Notes under the pieces: model-generated
What the model was told of the DNA's origin: nothing
Databases searched by the model: none
The model's input: only the letters and a program-made list of their open reading frames with translations
Part shown: positions 35,288 to 44,710 of the stretch, in pieces
Position numbering within the stretch: position 1 is the first letter of the stretch
Layout: each line of letters begins with the position of its first letter
Translations under genes and position numbers: made by a program
Source: Pedobacter ginsengisoli
Lineage (GTDB): Bacteria; Bacteroidota; Bacteroidia; Sphingobacteriales; Sphingobacteriaceae
Assembly: GCF_002736205.1 (NCBI RefSeq)
Contig: NZ_CP024091.1
Location: 2,725,555-2,789,554, forward strand
Length of the DNA stretch: 64,000 bases
Direction of reading: 5' to 3'

Positions 35288-37211
35288 CGTGAACCTCCAG
35301 TTTTCCATATTTCCTCAATTCATACTCTTTGGACATTAAAAAGATAAGTGGCGTAACCAACAGAATGTGTGTAGAAGAGGTTAGTACACCACCTATCATT
35401 GGCAATACTATTGGCTGCATTACATCTACCCCAACGCCACTAGCCCATAACACTGGCACCAATCCGAATAACGACACGCAAACCGTCATCAATTTTGGTC
35501 TTAACCTTTTGGCTGCACCATGAATTACATATTCTCTAAGGTCATCCTTTGTAATTGTCTCATTAGAATTGCCTTTTAATTTGATAAGTTGCTGCATGGC
35601 ATCATTCAGGTAAATTACCATCACAATACCGGTTTCTACAGCTATCCCAAACAAAGCAATAAAGCCCACAGCCACACCAACAGAGAGGTTAACTCCCCAA
35701 AAATAAATCATGTAAGCTCCCCCAATTAAGGCAAAAGGAACAGTGATCAGGCTTAAGAATGCCTCTCTGATAGAGCGAAATGCAAAATACAGTGAGAAGA
35801 AAATGATTACCAGAACCACCGGAGCTATCCACATCAACGTTTGCTTACCCCTGATCAGGTTTTCGTACTGGCCACTCCATTCCAGAAAATATCCTTGGGG
35901 AAGAACACCTCTCTCTTTATTCAGTTTTTCAATTGCATCTTTAACCGTACTACCCAAATCTCTATCGCGAACGTTAAACATTACCGCACCCCGAAGAATA
36001 GCATTATCAGAGCTGATCATTGGCGGCCCATCTTCAAACTTCACATCGGCAACTGCCGATAAAGGAACTTCACCAAAAGAAGCTGATTGAATAGGGATTC
36101 TTTGAATACGCTCTACGCTGTTACGATATTCCTGAGCCAAACGGACACTTATAGAAAAGCGTTGCCTACCTTCAATGGTATTGCCAATGGTTGCTCCACC
36201 CAGGGCACTTTCAACAACCTGATTAACATCGTCTACGTTTAAGCCATACCTTGCCAGCTCTTCTCTTTTTACATCTATAGTTAAATATTTACCGCCAGTA
36301 ATGGGCTCAACAAATAAATCGCTTACCCCAGGCGTACCTGCTAATGCGGCCTTTACCTTTTCAGAAACTGAGGCAATGGTATCCAGATTTTGTCCGAATA
36401 CCTTTATCCCTACATCGGTACGGATACCGGTAGCCAGCATATTGATCCTGTTAATAATTGGCTGTGTCCAGCCGTTTACCACACCCGGAATTTGAAGCTT
36501 GGCATCCAGTTCTGAAACAATATCTTTTTTGGTGATGCCCTCTCTCCACTCGCTTTTAGGTTTTAGTGTAATAATTGTTTCGATCATACTGATCGGTGAA
36601 TTATCTGTAGCGGTATTTGCCCTTCCTGCTTTTCCCAGAACCTTATCAACTTCGGGTACCGCTTTAATTATCTTATCCTGAACCTGTAATATCCGCTTTG
36701 CCTCTGCATTTGAAACATCAGGCAGCGTTACCGGCATAAACAAAATACTTTGCTCATCTAAAGGTGGTATAAACTCTGTTCCTAAATTTTTAAGCAACGG
36801 AATGGTAATCAGCAAAGCGATAATGTTAATGCCAATAGTTGTTTTTCTCCATTTCAATACCGTTCTGATAATTGGCTCATAAACCTTTTCCAAAAGCCTG
36901 TTTACGGGGTTTGCATGGTCTGGTCTGAATTTCCCTTTCATAAAGAAAGAGATCAGTACAGGCGCTAACGTAATCACCAGCAAAGCATCAACAATCATGA
37001 TGAATGTTTTGGTGTAGGCCAGCGGATGAAACAATTTCCCTTCCTGTCCGGTTAGCATAAATACGGGTAAAAAGGAGGTTATAATAATTACCGTAGCAAA
37101 GAATACACCTCTGGATACCTGTTTGCTGGATTTAGTGATCACGGCAAGGCGATCTTCTTCGCTAATCCAATCCGGAGATTTGCGAAATATATTTTTAAAC
37201 CAGTTCCTCAT
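35274..37211 (-). CDS. cusA: CusA-type heavy-metal RND pump, C-terminal part (split gene)
   Basis: 645 residues corresponding to roughly the last 60% of CusA/CzcA. It begins with a basic amphipathic stretch (MRNWFKNIFRK), then SKQVSRGVFFATVIIITSFLPVFMLTGQEGKLFHPLAYTKTF, which is RND transmembrane helix 5. After it come the second porter domain (FIPPLDEQSILFMP, GKYLTIDVKREELARYGL) and the last six helices (VAVGFIALFGIAVETGIVMVIYLNDAM). Its ATG overlaps the stop of the N-terminal part (ATGA, 37208-37211). The two together give about 1077 residues against about 1050 for the one-piece protein. It either works as a two-chain pump or is a frameshifted gene. Confidence 0.88.
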   Translation of the reverse strand: MRNWFKNIFRKSPDWISEEDRLAVITKSSKQVSRGVFFATVIIITSFLPVFMLTGQEGKLFHPLAYTKTFIMIVDALLVITLAPVLISFFMKGKFRPDHANPVNRLLEKVYEPIIRTVLKWRKTTIGINIIALLITIPLLKNLGTEFIPPLDEQSILFMPVTLPDVSNAEAKRILQVQDKIIKAVPEVDKVLGKAGRANTATDNSPISMIETIITLKPKSEWREGITKKDIVSELDAKLQIPGVVNGWTQPIINRINMLATGIRTDVGIKVFGQNLDTIASVSEKVKAALAGTPGVSDLFVEPITGGKYLTIDVKREELARYGLNVDDVNQVVESALGGATIGNTIEGRQRFSISVRLAQEYRNSVERIQRIPIQSASFGEVPLSAVADVKFEDGPPMISSDNAILRGAVMFNVRDRDLGSTVKDAIEKLNKERGVLPQGYFLEWSGQYENLIRGKQTLMWIAPVVLVIIFFSLYFAFRSIREAFLSLITVPFALIGGAYMIYFWGVNLSVGVAVGFIALFGIAVETGIVMVIYLNDAMQQLIKLKGNSNETITKDDLREYVIHGAAKRLRPKLMTVCVSLFGLVPVLWASGVGVDVMQPIVLPMIGGVLTSSTHILLVTPLIFLMSKEYELRKYGKLEVHDVHH

Positions 37212-38506
37212 GATACTGTAGTTTTATTTTGATCTTTTTCCCACTGTTCATATCGCTCTGCCAAATGCTTATAGGCATTTTCGCTCATGATAATCCCATT
37301 ATCTACAATTACCCCGATGGCCAGTGCAATACCGGTTAGTGACATGATGTTCGATGAGATATCAAAGGCATTAAGCAGGATAAAACTTGCGGCAATTGTA
37401 ATGGGAATTTGTATAATTATGCTCAGGGCACTACGCCAGTGAAAGAGGAATACAAACACGATGAGCGACACTACTATCATCTCTTCGATCAGTGTATTTT
37501 TTATAGAATCAACCGATTCTTTAATTAGTTCACCTCTATCGTAAACGATATCAAATTTTACGCCCTTAGGTAATCCTTTCGACACTTCCTTCATCTTTTC
37601 TTTTACACGATCAATCACCTGCGCGGCATTTTCGCCGTATCGCATAACTACAATACCGCCTGCCCGTTCGCCTTTACCATCCTGGTCAAATATGCCTAAC
37701 CTGGTTTCTCCCGTCATCTGAACGGTAGCCAGATCGGATACCTTTACCGGTGTACCGTTCTGATTCTTTACCGGGATGTTTGAAATTTCTTGAATTGACT
37801 TGAGGTAGCCCGATGTTTTGATGATATAGCCCATATCGCTCATCTCAAATTTTCGGCCGCCAGATTCGTTGTTATTACTCCTAACAGCGGCTATTACCTG
37901 TGGTACAGTAAGTTTATAGTAAAGCAGTTTATTTGGATCTATTGAGATTTGATATTGCTTTTGGAAACCACCAAATGAGGCTATTTCGCTTACTCCCGGA
38001 ACGGTTTGCAAAGCAAACTTCACATACCAATCCTGTATTGCGCGCTGCTCTCCCAAATCCATCTCAGGAGCATCCAGGGTATACCACAATACATGGCCTA
38101 CTCCTGTTCCATCTGGTCCAAGTTGTGGAGATACACCTTCGGGCAGCGTTCTGGAAATGGTACTTATCCGTTCCAGAACCCTTTCTCTGGCCCAATAAAC
38201 ATCTACATCATCTTCAAAAATCACGTATATGAAACTCATTCCAAACATGGAAGAACCTCTTACGTACTTAATTTTTGGTATTCCCTGCAAATTGGTAACC
38301 AGCGGATAAGTTACCTGATCTTCAATTAACTGTGGCGATCTGCCCATCCACTCGGTAAATACGATTACCTGATTTTCTGAAAGATCAGGAATCGCATCTA
38401 TCGGATTCTTTTGCACGGAGAAGACTCCCCATATAAATAAACCGGCAGAAAGTACCAACACAATAAATCTATTGTGCATCGACCATTCTATAATTTTATG
38501 TACCAT
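37208..38506 (-). CDS. cusA: CusA-type heavy-metal RND pump, N-terminal part (split gene)
   Basis: 432 residues with the first RND helix (NRFIVLVLSAGLFIWGVFSV), the first porter domain (TEWMGRSPQLIEDQVTYPLVTNLQGIPKIKYVRGSSMFGMSFIYVIFEDDVD) and helices 2-4, including the proton-path segment GIALAIGVIVDNGIIMSENAYKHL. It ends soon after in the cytoplasmic loop before helix 5 (DQNKTTVS-stop). The loop is about 16 residues longer than in E. coli CusA across both parts. First pump gene of the operon, 24 bases after the HMA gene. Confidence 0.88.
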   Translation of the reverse strand: MVHKIIEWSMHNRFIVLVLSAGLFIWGVFSVQKNPIDAIPDLSENQVIVFTEWMGRSPQLIEDQVTYPLVTNLQGIPKIKYVRGSSMFGMSFIYVIFEDDVDVYWARERVLERISTISRTLPEGVSPQLGPDGTGVGHVLWYTLDAPEMDLGEQRAIQDWYVKFALQTVPGVSEIASFGGFQKQYQISIDPNKLLYYKLTVPQVIAAVRSNNNESGGRKFEMSDMGYIIKTSGYLKSIQEISNIPVKNQNGTPVKVSDLATVQMTGETRLGIFDQDGKGERAGGIVVMRYGENAAQVIDRVKEKMKEVSKGLPKGVKFDIVYDRGELIKESVDSIKNTLIEEMIVVSLIVFVFLFHWRSALSIIIQIPITIAASFILLNAFDISSNIMSLTGIALAIGVIVDNGIIMSENAYKHLAERYEQWEKDQNKTTVS

Positions 38507-38530
38507 TGTTAATAACCCTCTTTCTTTTAG

Positions 38531-38875
38531 TTATTTTTTGTCTGTACTCTTTCTATCGTATTGGCAGCATGAAGGTAGTTTGCTATAATTTTCTTGTTTG
38601 GCAGTAATTTTCTGAGTATCGTGCCCTGCTGCCGCAATTTTTTGCTGAATGTTATCAGCCGTAATCTTGGCACTGTCATAGCTTACGGTTAATATTTTAG
38701 ATTTTACATCCCATACGGCAGTATTAACGCCTTCAACTTTAAGGGCAGTTTCAATGCGCTTTTTACACATTCCACAGTTTCCTGATACTTTAATTTTATC
38801 GGTTTTAGATTGTGCAAATACAGCACTACCAAGGAAAGTCAAGCCGACTACCAGAAGAGATCTTAATGAGTTCAT
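38531..38875 (-). CDS. Secreted heavy-metal-associated (HMA, MerP-like) protein
   Basis: 114 residues. Signal peptide about 1-21 (ending VFAQ), then one ferredoxin-like HMA domain with the metal-binding motif GNCGMCKKRIETAL (CxxC), variant of GMTCxxC, and a C-terminal KLPSCCQYDRK with two more Cys. It would bind Cu(I) or a similar ion in the periplasm and pass it to CusB/CusA. It precedes cusA and probably shares its transcript. Confidence 0.92.
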   Translation of the reverse strand: MNSLRSLLVVGLTFLGSAVFAQSKTDKIKVSGNCGMCKKRIETALKVEGVNTAVWDVKSKILTVSYDSAKITADNIQQKIAAAGHDTQKITAKQENYSKLPSCCQYDRKSTDKK

Positions 38876-38976
38876 CTTAATAAGTTTTAAAGAAATTGGT
38901 ATAAATAAAAATTGGGGCTACAGTAATGCTGTAACCAGGGCACGGATGTGCCGGGCATTAGAAAAGAAAGAGGGTA

Positions 38977-39375
38977 TTATATTCTGTAGGTACAGTTTTT
39001 TAGGTAGACAGGCACTTGCTGTCCGTTAGGTGGTGCATTGCTTAATGCTTCCCTTATAATTTTAACAGGCACCGGAGCCTGATAATTAACAAATAATTCT
39101 GCTGACAAGATTGCAGTAGATGGCTGATCAAATTTATAAACCGCTTGATTTACTTTTTGAGAATTCTCGACCTTAACTTCATGCTTAACATCTTTACAGC
39201 ATGATTTCTTTTTAGATTCTGCCAAAGGCATTTTACAGAAATCGCATAGCTTACCAGTTTGTTTTGACATGCTCCAGCTTACCAGCTTGTCCATGCAATA
39301 ATGAAAATGCACAGCTGCCCCACTGGAAACACCCAGATAGAAAATGGCGAGTATGGTAAGCAGTGTTCTTTTCAT
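38977..39375 (-). CDS. HYC_CC_PP family copper-locus protein
   Basis: 132 residues with a signal peptide (about 1-20, VSSGA). The family's three landmarks are visible: HFHYCMDKLV near the start, CDFCKM and KKSCCKDVKHEVKV in the middle, and a C-terminal region with APPNGQQVPVYLKNCTYRI (PP and a late Cys). Such proteins sit at the front of CusAB/HMA clusters in Bacteroidota and the HYC/CxxC/CC residues suggest metal binding. No activity is known. First gene of the island, behind a terminator that insulates it from rfbD. Confidence 0.85.
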   Translation of the reverse strand: MKRTLLTILAIFYLGVSSGAAVHFHYCMDKLVSWSMSKQTGKLCDFCKMPLAESKKKSCCKDVKHEVKVENSQKVNQAVYKFDQPSTAILSAELFVNYQAPVPVKIIREALSNAPPNGQQVPVYLKNCTYRI

Positions 39376-39392
39376 TACGGTTCAAAGATTGG

Positions 39393-39432
39393 AAAAAGAA
39401 CGGAGAAAGATTTATATAATTCCGTTCTTTTT
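39393..39432 (-). terminator. Terminator after rfbD
   Basis: A 12-bp perfect inverted repeat (AAAAAGAACGGA at 39393, complement at 39421-39432) with a 16-base loop, 28 bases past the rfbD stop. The minus strand continues CTTTTTCC, giving a T-tail. Confidence 0.75.
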
Positions 39433-39460
39433 TTACATCAGGGTTTAGTTACCCTATGTT

Positions 39461-40327
39461 TTAACCCTTTTCTAATACAGATAATTGCTCAATGCACCTC
39501 ACTAAACTATCTCTCCAATAAGGTATTTCTATTCCAAAAGTTGCTTTAATCTTTGTTTTATCCATTACAGAGAATTTGGGTCTGCTGGCTCTTGTTGGAT
39601 AGGCAGAAGTTGGAATCGGGCCAACTTTTACCTGTGTATTACTGATATCGAAAATACCTTTAGCAAAATCAAACCATGAAATAGAGCCTTCATTACTATA
39701 ATGATATATTCCATATTCGGTTTTACCAGAAGCAATAATGTCCAGAATTGCACCTGCCAGATCAATAGCATAAGTTGGTGAGCCAATCTGATCAGCTATA
39801 ATATTCAACTCATCACGATCTGCTCCTAGTTTCAACATTGTTTTCACAAAGTTATTTGCATACTCAGAATACAACCAGCTTGTGCGAATAATGTAATGCT
39901 CATTAAGATTATCAATAATATCTGCCTCACCTTCAAGCTTAGTTAAGCCATAAATACTAATCGGTTTTGCCAAATCATCTTCTTTTAGCAATTCAGGGAT
40001 AGCACCTTCAAAAACGAAGTCTGTTGAAACGTGAACAAGTGTAGCTCCAAATTCTTTACAAAGCAAGGCAATGTTTAATGCCCCCTGCTTGTTTATTAAT
40101 CGACAAAGCTCAACATCATCTTCAGCCTTATCGACCGCTGTATAAGCAGCGCAATTGATTACGTATTCAGGCTTTTTATCTGCAAACAAAGCTTTTAGTT
40201 TCTCAACATCCAGAATGTTTGCTGTAGTTTCATCCGGAAAGTCTAGTGTTCCGATATTTCTTTTCGAGGCAACTGCCTTAAGACATTGCCCTAATTGTCC
40301 TGATGCTCCTAATACTAATGTTTTCAA
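39461..40327 (-). CDS. rfbD: dTDP-4-dehydrorhamnose reductase
   Basis: 288 residues, family length. It is the last enzyme of dTDP-L-rhamnose synthesis, reducing the 4-keto intermediate with NAD(P)H. Motifs: N-terminal GASGQLGQCL for nucleotide binding, VINCAAYTAVDKAEDD, HVSTDFVFEG, catalytic YGLTKLEGE (YxxxK), and RTSWLYSEYANNFVKTML. No rmlA, rmlB or rmlC gene is in the window, so rfbD stands apart from them here. Transcribed alone or after the GH2 gene (87-base gap). Confidence 0.94.
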   Translation of the reverse strand: MKTLVLGASGQLGQCLKAVASKRNIGTLDFPDETTANILDVEKLKALFADKKPEYVINCAAYTAVDKAEDDVELCRLINKQGALNIALLCKEFGATLVHVSTDFVFEGAIPELLKEDDLAKPISIYGLTKLEGEADIIDNLNEHYIIRTSWLYSEYANNFVKTMLKLGADRDELNIIADQIGSPTYAIDLAGAILDIIASGKTEYGIYHYSNEGSISWFDFAKGIFDISNTQVKVGPIPTSAYPTRASRPKFSVMDKTKIKATFGIEIPYWRDSLVRCIEQLSVLEKG

Positions 40328-40414
40328 TATAAATTGAGTTATGTTATATGCTATTTAAACAAGCTTAATCTACTGACTAATACTTTTTTCAAAAATAACA
40401 TTATAATGTAGAAT

Positions 40415-43400
40415 CTACTTATTTTCTAAAAACACAAGTTCATCAATCATAGCATTACTGCCAGATTGCGAATCAATCCGGATTACTAATTTACCGTCGT
40501 TTGTATCCTCTCTCATCACAAACAGTTTTATCCATTTACCCTGCTTATCAAGTTTTCCGGTTGAGAACTCTCTGCCATCAATCCAAATTTTAGCTATCCT
40601 GCCTTCATTGTTCCAATCTTCAAAATGAATAAACAACTCCCCAATTACGCCCTGAGGTGGGTTGATTTCTATTTCCAGTTTCTTACCATACCAGGCAGCC
40701 TTTTTATCCCAGCGCCAAATACCTTCTGAGTCCTTCAGTGCGTATTTAGTACTACGCTTTAACACTACATTTTCAGGCTCTGCTTTAACATAAACCAATG
40801 CATCCGCAAATGCAGCCGGTACTGGTACCTTACTTTCAGCTTCCTGTACCAAAGGGAAATTTTCTTTTAAAAAGTTAGCATCAACATTCACTTTCGGCAA
40901 AAAGGTTTCGTTCTCTACATATTTTAAAACACTATATCTTAATTGCTTAGCTACAGGATTTGTTGCCTCTTGTATATCATATCCGCAAATTAACAGCTTA
41001 CCTTTTCCAACTTTACATTCTATAAGTGAGCCCAATTTCTCATTAATATGGAAATCACTTATGGGTTGGGCTATTGGCTCAATATCTTTTGGCCAGCTTG
41101 CAAGTTTAAAAGATCTGCCCTTGCTAATTGGTTCCCACTGCCAATCTGAATAGTTATCGGTAGGGAAATACTTATAGAGATCGTGTTTATTGTTAATGTA
41201 TGCTCCAAGTGTAGTGTTCTCTTGCCCTGGAAAAAATACGTTAGACCAAAACAAAGGGGTAAAAAACAATGGTCTGAAACTTGCATCTTTACCAAGTTTG
41301 GAGGCATAAAGCAGTACAGTTTTACCGTTGGCCAGCGCATCCAAGGTTTTACTGTCAAGCTGGTTACTTTCAATAACTTCTGCAGTAGAAGGGTTTGTTA
41401 AATTTTGAGGATATACCCAGAGATCCCATTCATTGCGATAAGATGTACCTGGCAAACTAACCACAAGTTTTGCCTTAGTAGCCTTTAATACAGTGTTTAA
41501 GGGAACGCTAATTTCTGAGATGGCCTTAACCTCTCCTCTTTTTATAGTAGTGGGATTACTAATACCCTTGCCAAGAATTTTCCCTTCATTATCAATAACC
41601 TCCCAGCTCACACTATTTTGTATAGTATCATTACTGTAATTGGCAACTTCTAATGATGCGCTAAAGGTTTCTGAGTTTTCCCACACAAATTTTTTAATCC
41701 TGGCCAGAGGTACAACATGATTATTGTACTGCTTAAAATACTGCGGACTTGTTGTTCCTTTGTCATCATAAAACACATCTAACCAACCAACTAAAGCTTC
41801 GCCCTGCCCCTGATAATCCTGCATGCTAAGCATTTGAAATCCGGCACATGATTGAGTGCGATAGAAGTTTTCAATTAAACTTTTATATAAGATCCTTTGT
41901 GAGGCCCCGCTTGCAAAATGAAATATAGAATCCTGACCTTCAAGCCCGGAAGCGATGGCCGATTCCCTGCATACCTCGAGATTCCTTGCTTTTAAAACCC
42001 CTTTATATTTATCTATTTCTGACCACAATGGATAAACCGGGAACTGACCAACTTCGTGTGCAATAATTGGGATATTACTTTGTGAATAGTTTTTTTCCAG
42101 ATCATAGTCTGAACGTCCTCCTTTTAAACCATAGGTACCACCTACATTTGGGATGTTATGGGTAACAGAATAGTCATCAACTGACATTATTTTCCTTGCA
42201 GTAGATGTAGCATATAGTCTTCTGTTGTCTTTTTCTTTTAGCTTTTTAACCCATTGCTCCATCTGGTTAAAATCTGAATTACCTAATTCGTTTCCGATAC
42301 AAAGCATCACAAATGAAGGATGATTTCCATATGCATCAATCATACGCTGCATTTCATCCTGTACAAACTTATCTGCTGATGGGTTTTTACCGAGACCGTT
42401 GGGATGTCCTTTAGTTTCCATATCCGGTCTGTCTTTAGGTGGATCAGTCATCCACCAATCTATCCAAATGGTTTCGGCCTGTATATAAATGCCAAGCTTA
42501 TCTGCTGCCTCAAAAGCTGCTTCAGGCGGACACCAGGAATGAAAGCGGACATGGTTGAGTCCATAAGATTTGTATATTTTAAAGATCCTTTCCCATTCCT
42601 TAACATCGCATGAAGGATAGCCTGTAAGAGGAAAGTGTACACAATCCAGATTTCCCCGTAAAAAAACCGGAGCATCATTTATCAATATTTTTGAGGCAGA
42701 ATGCCCAATACTTCGAAAGCCAAAATTTGTTGCGATCTGGTTTTCGTTTTGCAAACTCGCAGTTATTTTGTAGCGATTAGGAGAAAATTCATCCCACAGT
42801 TTAACAGGAAAATTTAATTTAAGGTTATGCCGTTGCTTTGCGGAGGGAGTTAGCTTTTCATTTGCCTGAAATACCTGCTTGTTGGTTTGTAAATCAATTA
42901 CACGATAGGTGACCTTCATTGGAACAGGATTGCTAACCTTTAGTTTCAGTTCAATCGATTTACTTTCAGCATCTGCAAATACCTGAATTTCACTTATCTG
43001 TGTAGATTTTTTTGCTCTCAGTTCTAATTTCCCTACCGCACCATTCCAGATGCTTTGGGTATATTCGGTATACACATGGCCTTTATCGCCTATATTATAG
43101 ATTAAATCATTATCAATTCGCAAGGTAATGCGGTGTTTTCCTGGTTTTAACTTTCCTAAGTTATGCACGTGAGGTACAGCAAGTGCATCTTCAGTTCCAA
43201 CAAGCTTATCATCTACCCATACTTTTGATTGCCACATTACCCGTTCAAGAAACAAGTTTACCTCCATATTTTTCCAGTTTGCTGGAATATTTATCTCGCG
43301 GCTGTACCATGCAGCACCAATGTATTTATATGCTCTTGACAAAATACCATAATCGGCACCTTTGGTTTTTGTTCCTTTTTTTCCCTCATCTGTTGTACCA

Positions 43401-43573
43401 GGTAAAAGAATGTTATCTGTAAATTGTTTTTGATACCAATGTTCCTTTTCTCCTTTTTTGTCTGGATCTAACTGAAATTTCCACGAGCCTGCAACAGAGA
43501 GTTTCTGCTGAGAAAAGCCAGCGTTCATAATTAGAAGGAGAACAAAAAAGGAGAATGTAGATTTTATATTCAT
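40415..43573 (-). CDS. Secreted glycoside hydrolase family 2 enzyme
   Basis: 1052 residues with a signal peptide (about 1-22, GFSQQ). Domains: sugar-binding jelly roll about 25-190 (AGSWKFQLDP, AWYSREINIP, ERVMWQSKVWVDD), Ig-like about 192-290, TIM barrel about 292-600, and beta-rich C-terminal domains of over 400 residues. Acid/base Glu429 is in CIGNELGN and the likely nucleophile Glu507 is in IIAHEVGQ. The barrel start RGNLDCVHFPLTGYP is a GH2 landmark. Which sugar it cleaves is not readable; the EVGQ nucleophile motif is unlike classical beta-galactosidases. A stand-alone gene with a TATGTTTG box upstream. Confidence 0.9.
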   Translation of the reverse strand: MNIKSTFSFFVLLLIMNAGFSQQKLSVAGSWKFQLDPDKKGEKEHWYQKQFTDNILLPGTTDEGKKGTKTKGADYGILSRAYKYIGAAWYSREINIPANWKNMEVNLFLERVMWQSKVWVDDKLVGTEDALAVPHVHNLGKLKPGKHRITLRIDNDLIYNIGDKGHVYTEYTQSIWNGAVGKLELRAKKSTQISEIQVFADAESKSIELKLKVSNPVPMKVTYRVIDLQTNKQVFQANEKLTPSAKQRHNLKLNFPVKLWDEFSPNRYKITASLQNENQIATNFGFRSIGHSASKILINDAPVFLRGNLDCVHFPLTGYPSCDVKEWERIFKIYKSYGLNHVRFHSWCPPEAAFEAADKLGIYIQAETIWIDWWMTDPPKDRPDMETKGHPNGLGKNPSADKFVQDEMQRMIDAYGNHPSFVMLCIGNELGNSDFNQMEQWVKKLKEKDNRRLYATSTARKIMSVDDYSVTHNIPNVGGTYGLKGGRSDYDLEKNYSQSNIPIIAHEVGQFPVYPLWSEIDKYKGVLKARNLEVCRESAIASGLEGQDSIFHFASGASQRILYKSLIENFYRTQSCAGFQMLSMQDYQGQGEALVGWLDVFYDDKGTTSPQYFKQYNNHVVPLARIKKFVWENSETFSASLEVANYSNDTIQNSVSWEVIDNEGKILGKGISNPTTIKRGEVKAISEISVPLNTVLKATKAKLVVSLPGTSYRNEWDLWVYPQNLTNPSTAEVIESNQLDSKTLDALANGKTVLLYASKLGKDASFRPLFFTPLFWSNVFFPGQENTTLGAYINNKHDLYKYFPTDNYSDWQWEPISKGRSFKLASWPKDIEPIAQPISDFHINEKLGSLIECKVGKGKLLICGYDIQEATNPVAKQLRYSVLKYVENETFLPKVNVDANFLKENFPLVQEAESKVPVPAAFADALVYVKAEPENVVLKRSTKYALKDSEGIWRWDKKAAWYGKKLEIEINPPQGVIGELFIHFEDWNNEGRIAKIWIDGREFSTGKLDKQGKWIKLFVMREDTNDGKLVIRIDSQSGSNAMIDELVFLENK

Positions 43574-43599
43574 GGTAATCCATTATTTAACAATAAAAG

Positions 43600-43607
43600 C
43601 AAACATA
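43600..43607 (-). promoter_or_regulatory. Candidate -7 box (TATGTTTG) of the GH2 gene
   Basis: The minus strand reads TATGTTTG, matching TAnnTTTG, 26 bases before the GH2 start codon. No clear -33 element. Confidence 0.4.
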
Positions 43608-43705
43608 CACTAACCTAATGTAAAGGAAATGGATATTCCATTTATATTAATGGATTATTTTATTATTAAGATCGGTTGAAGATTTCATTTTTTGTATCAG
43701 TGCAT

Positions 43706-44245
43706 TTAAGCAATATTTTTAATACCATAACGAAGCGAAACCAAACCAGTCTCATAAGTTTTACTCTCTAAAAGTGTAAGATGTGTACGGTGGCCATAAC
43801 TTTGGAATAGCTGCTTGCCACTTCCCAGTAATATAGGGTGTACTGAAAGCCATAATTCATCAACTAAACCTTCCTTCATAAATACCTCGGTTAATGAGGC
43901 CCCACCATATAGCCATATGTCTTTACCGGGCAATTCTTTTATCCTCCGCGCTTCGGAAATACTATTGTTTGCTATAATTACGGCTCCTTCTTTTACTGAC
44001 TTTAATGTTTTCGAGAATACATATTCGGTCATTGCCGGCATCCCAGGTATCATTTCACCATTATTGCTATTAGCATATTGCTGTGCTATTTCATAGCTTT
44101 TACGGCCAATAAAGAGCGCATCTATACAGGTAAAAAATTTATTGAGGCCATAATCTTGGTCTGTAAAACACCAATCATACTCTCCATTGGGACCTTCAAT
44201 GTATCCGTCTAATGTTACAGCTAATCCTAATATTAATTTTCTCAT
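43706..44245 (-). CDS. Dihydrofolate reductase-like (RibD C-terminal domain) protein
   Basis: 179 residues. The RibD_C fold is visible: KLILGLAVTLDGYIEGPNGEYDW at the start, ALFIGRKSYEIAQ, YVFSKTLKS, DIWLYGGASLTEVFMKEGLVDELWLSVHPILLGSGKQLF near the end. These proteins resemble the reductase half of RibD and DHFR, but most single-domain members have unknown substrates and do not replace DHFR. Separate gene, gap of 52 bases to the next. Confidence 0.88.
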   Translation of the reverse strand: MRKLILGLAVTLDGYIEGPNGEYDWCFTDQDYGLNKFFTCIDALFIGRKSYEIAQQYANSNNGEMIPGMPAMTEYVFSKTLKSVKEGAVIIANNSISEARRIKELPGKDIWLYGGASLTEVFMKEGLVDELWLSVHPILLGSGKQLFQSYGHRTHLTLLESKTYETGLVSLRYGIKNIA

Positions 44246-44297
44246 ATGGTTAAAGTTTTATACATGACAAAACTACATAGATTAATTATCTATACTA

Positions 44298-44699
44298 CTA
44301 AATACCCAGTACCCACCTTACATCAAAAGCATCTGTTATTTCAATTAGCTTTTGGTCATCATAATTATTTGCCAGAAAGTTCTTTCTGGCAAATTCCAGC
44401 TTATTAACAAGCTCATCTCTATCATAGCTATTTTTACAGTGCAAAAAAATGGAGATATAATTCCCGAGTTTTCTTCCCTCGTTGTGCACCAGATCAGACC
44501 CGTGGATAATTATAGTGTCAGAAATCAGTGATCCACTTACAATAGGCATTTCAGTGTAACCATTTACTTTCTTTTCAAAAGTTTCAAATTGCAAGAGCCC
44601 TCCAAAACAGGTTTGGTAAAAGCTAAGTGCTTTCTTGCAATTTCCTGAAAACGTTATGAAAACAGCACTTATTATTTTGTTATGATCATACTCAATCAT
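44298..44699 (-). CDS. PhnB-like VOC-fold protein
   Basis: 133 residues, one VOC domain related to PhnB/3-demethylubiquinone-methyltransferase-like proteins: VFITFSGNCKKALSFYQTCFGGLLQFETFEK, then IIIHGSDLVHNEG and a C-terminal AFDVRWVLGI. The usual metal-ligand His/Glu set is not obvious, so it may be a binding rather than catalytic protein. It is the last gene of the small SRPBCC/DoxX cluster. Confidence 0.8.
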   Translation of the reverse strand: MIEYDHNKIISAVFITFSGNCKKALSFYQTCFGGLLQFETFEKKVNGYTEMPIVSGSLISDTIIIHGSDLVHNEGRKLGNYISIFLHCKNSYDRDELVNKLEFARKNFLANNYDDQKLIEITDAFDVRWVLGI

Positions 44700-44710
44700 A
44701 GCTGCAAAAA

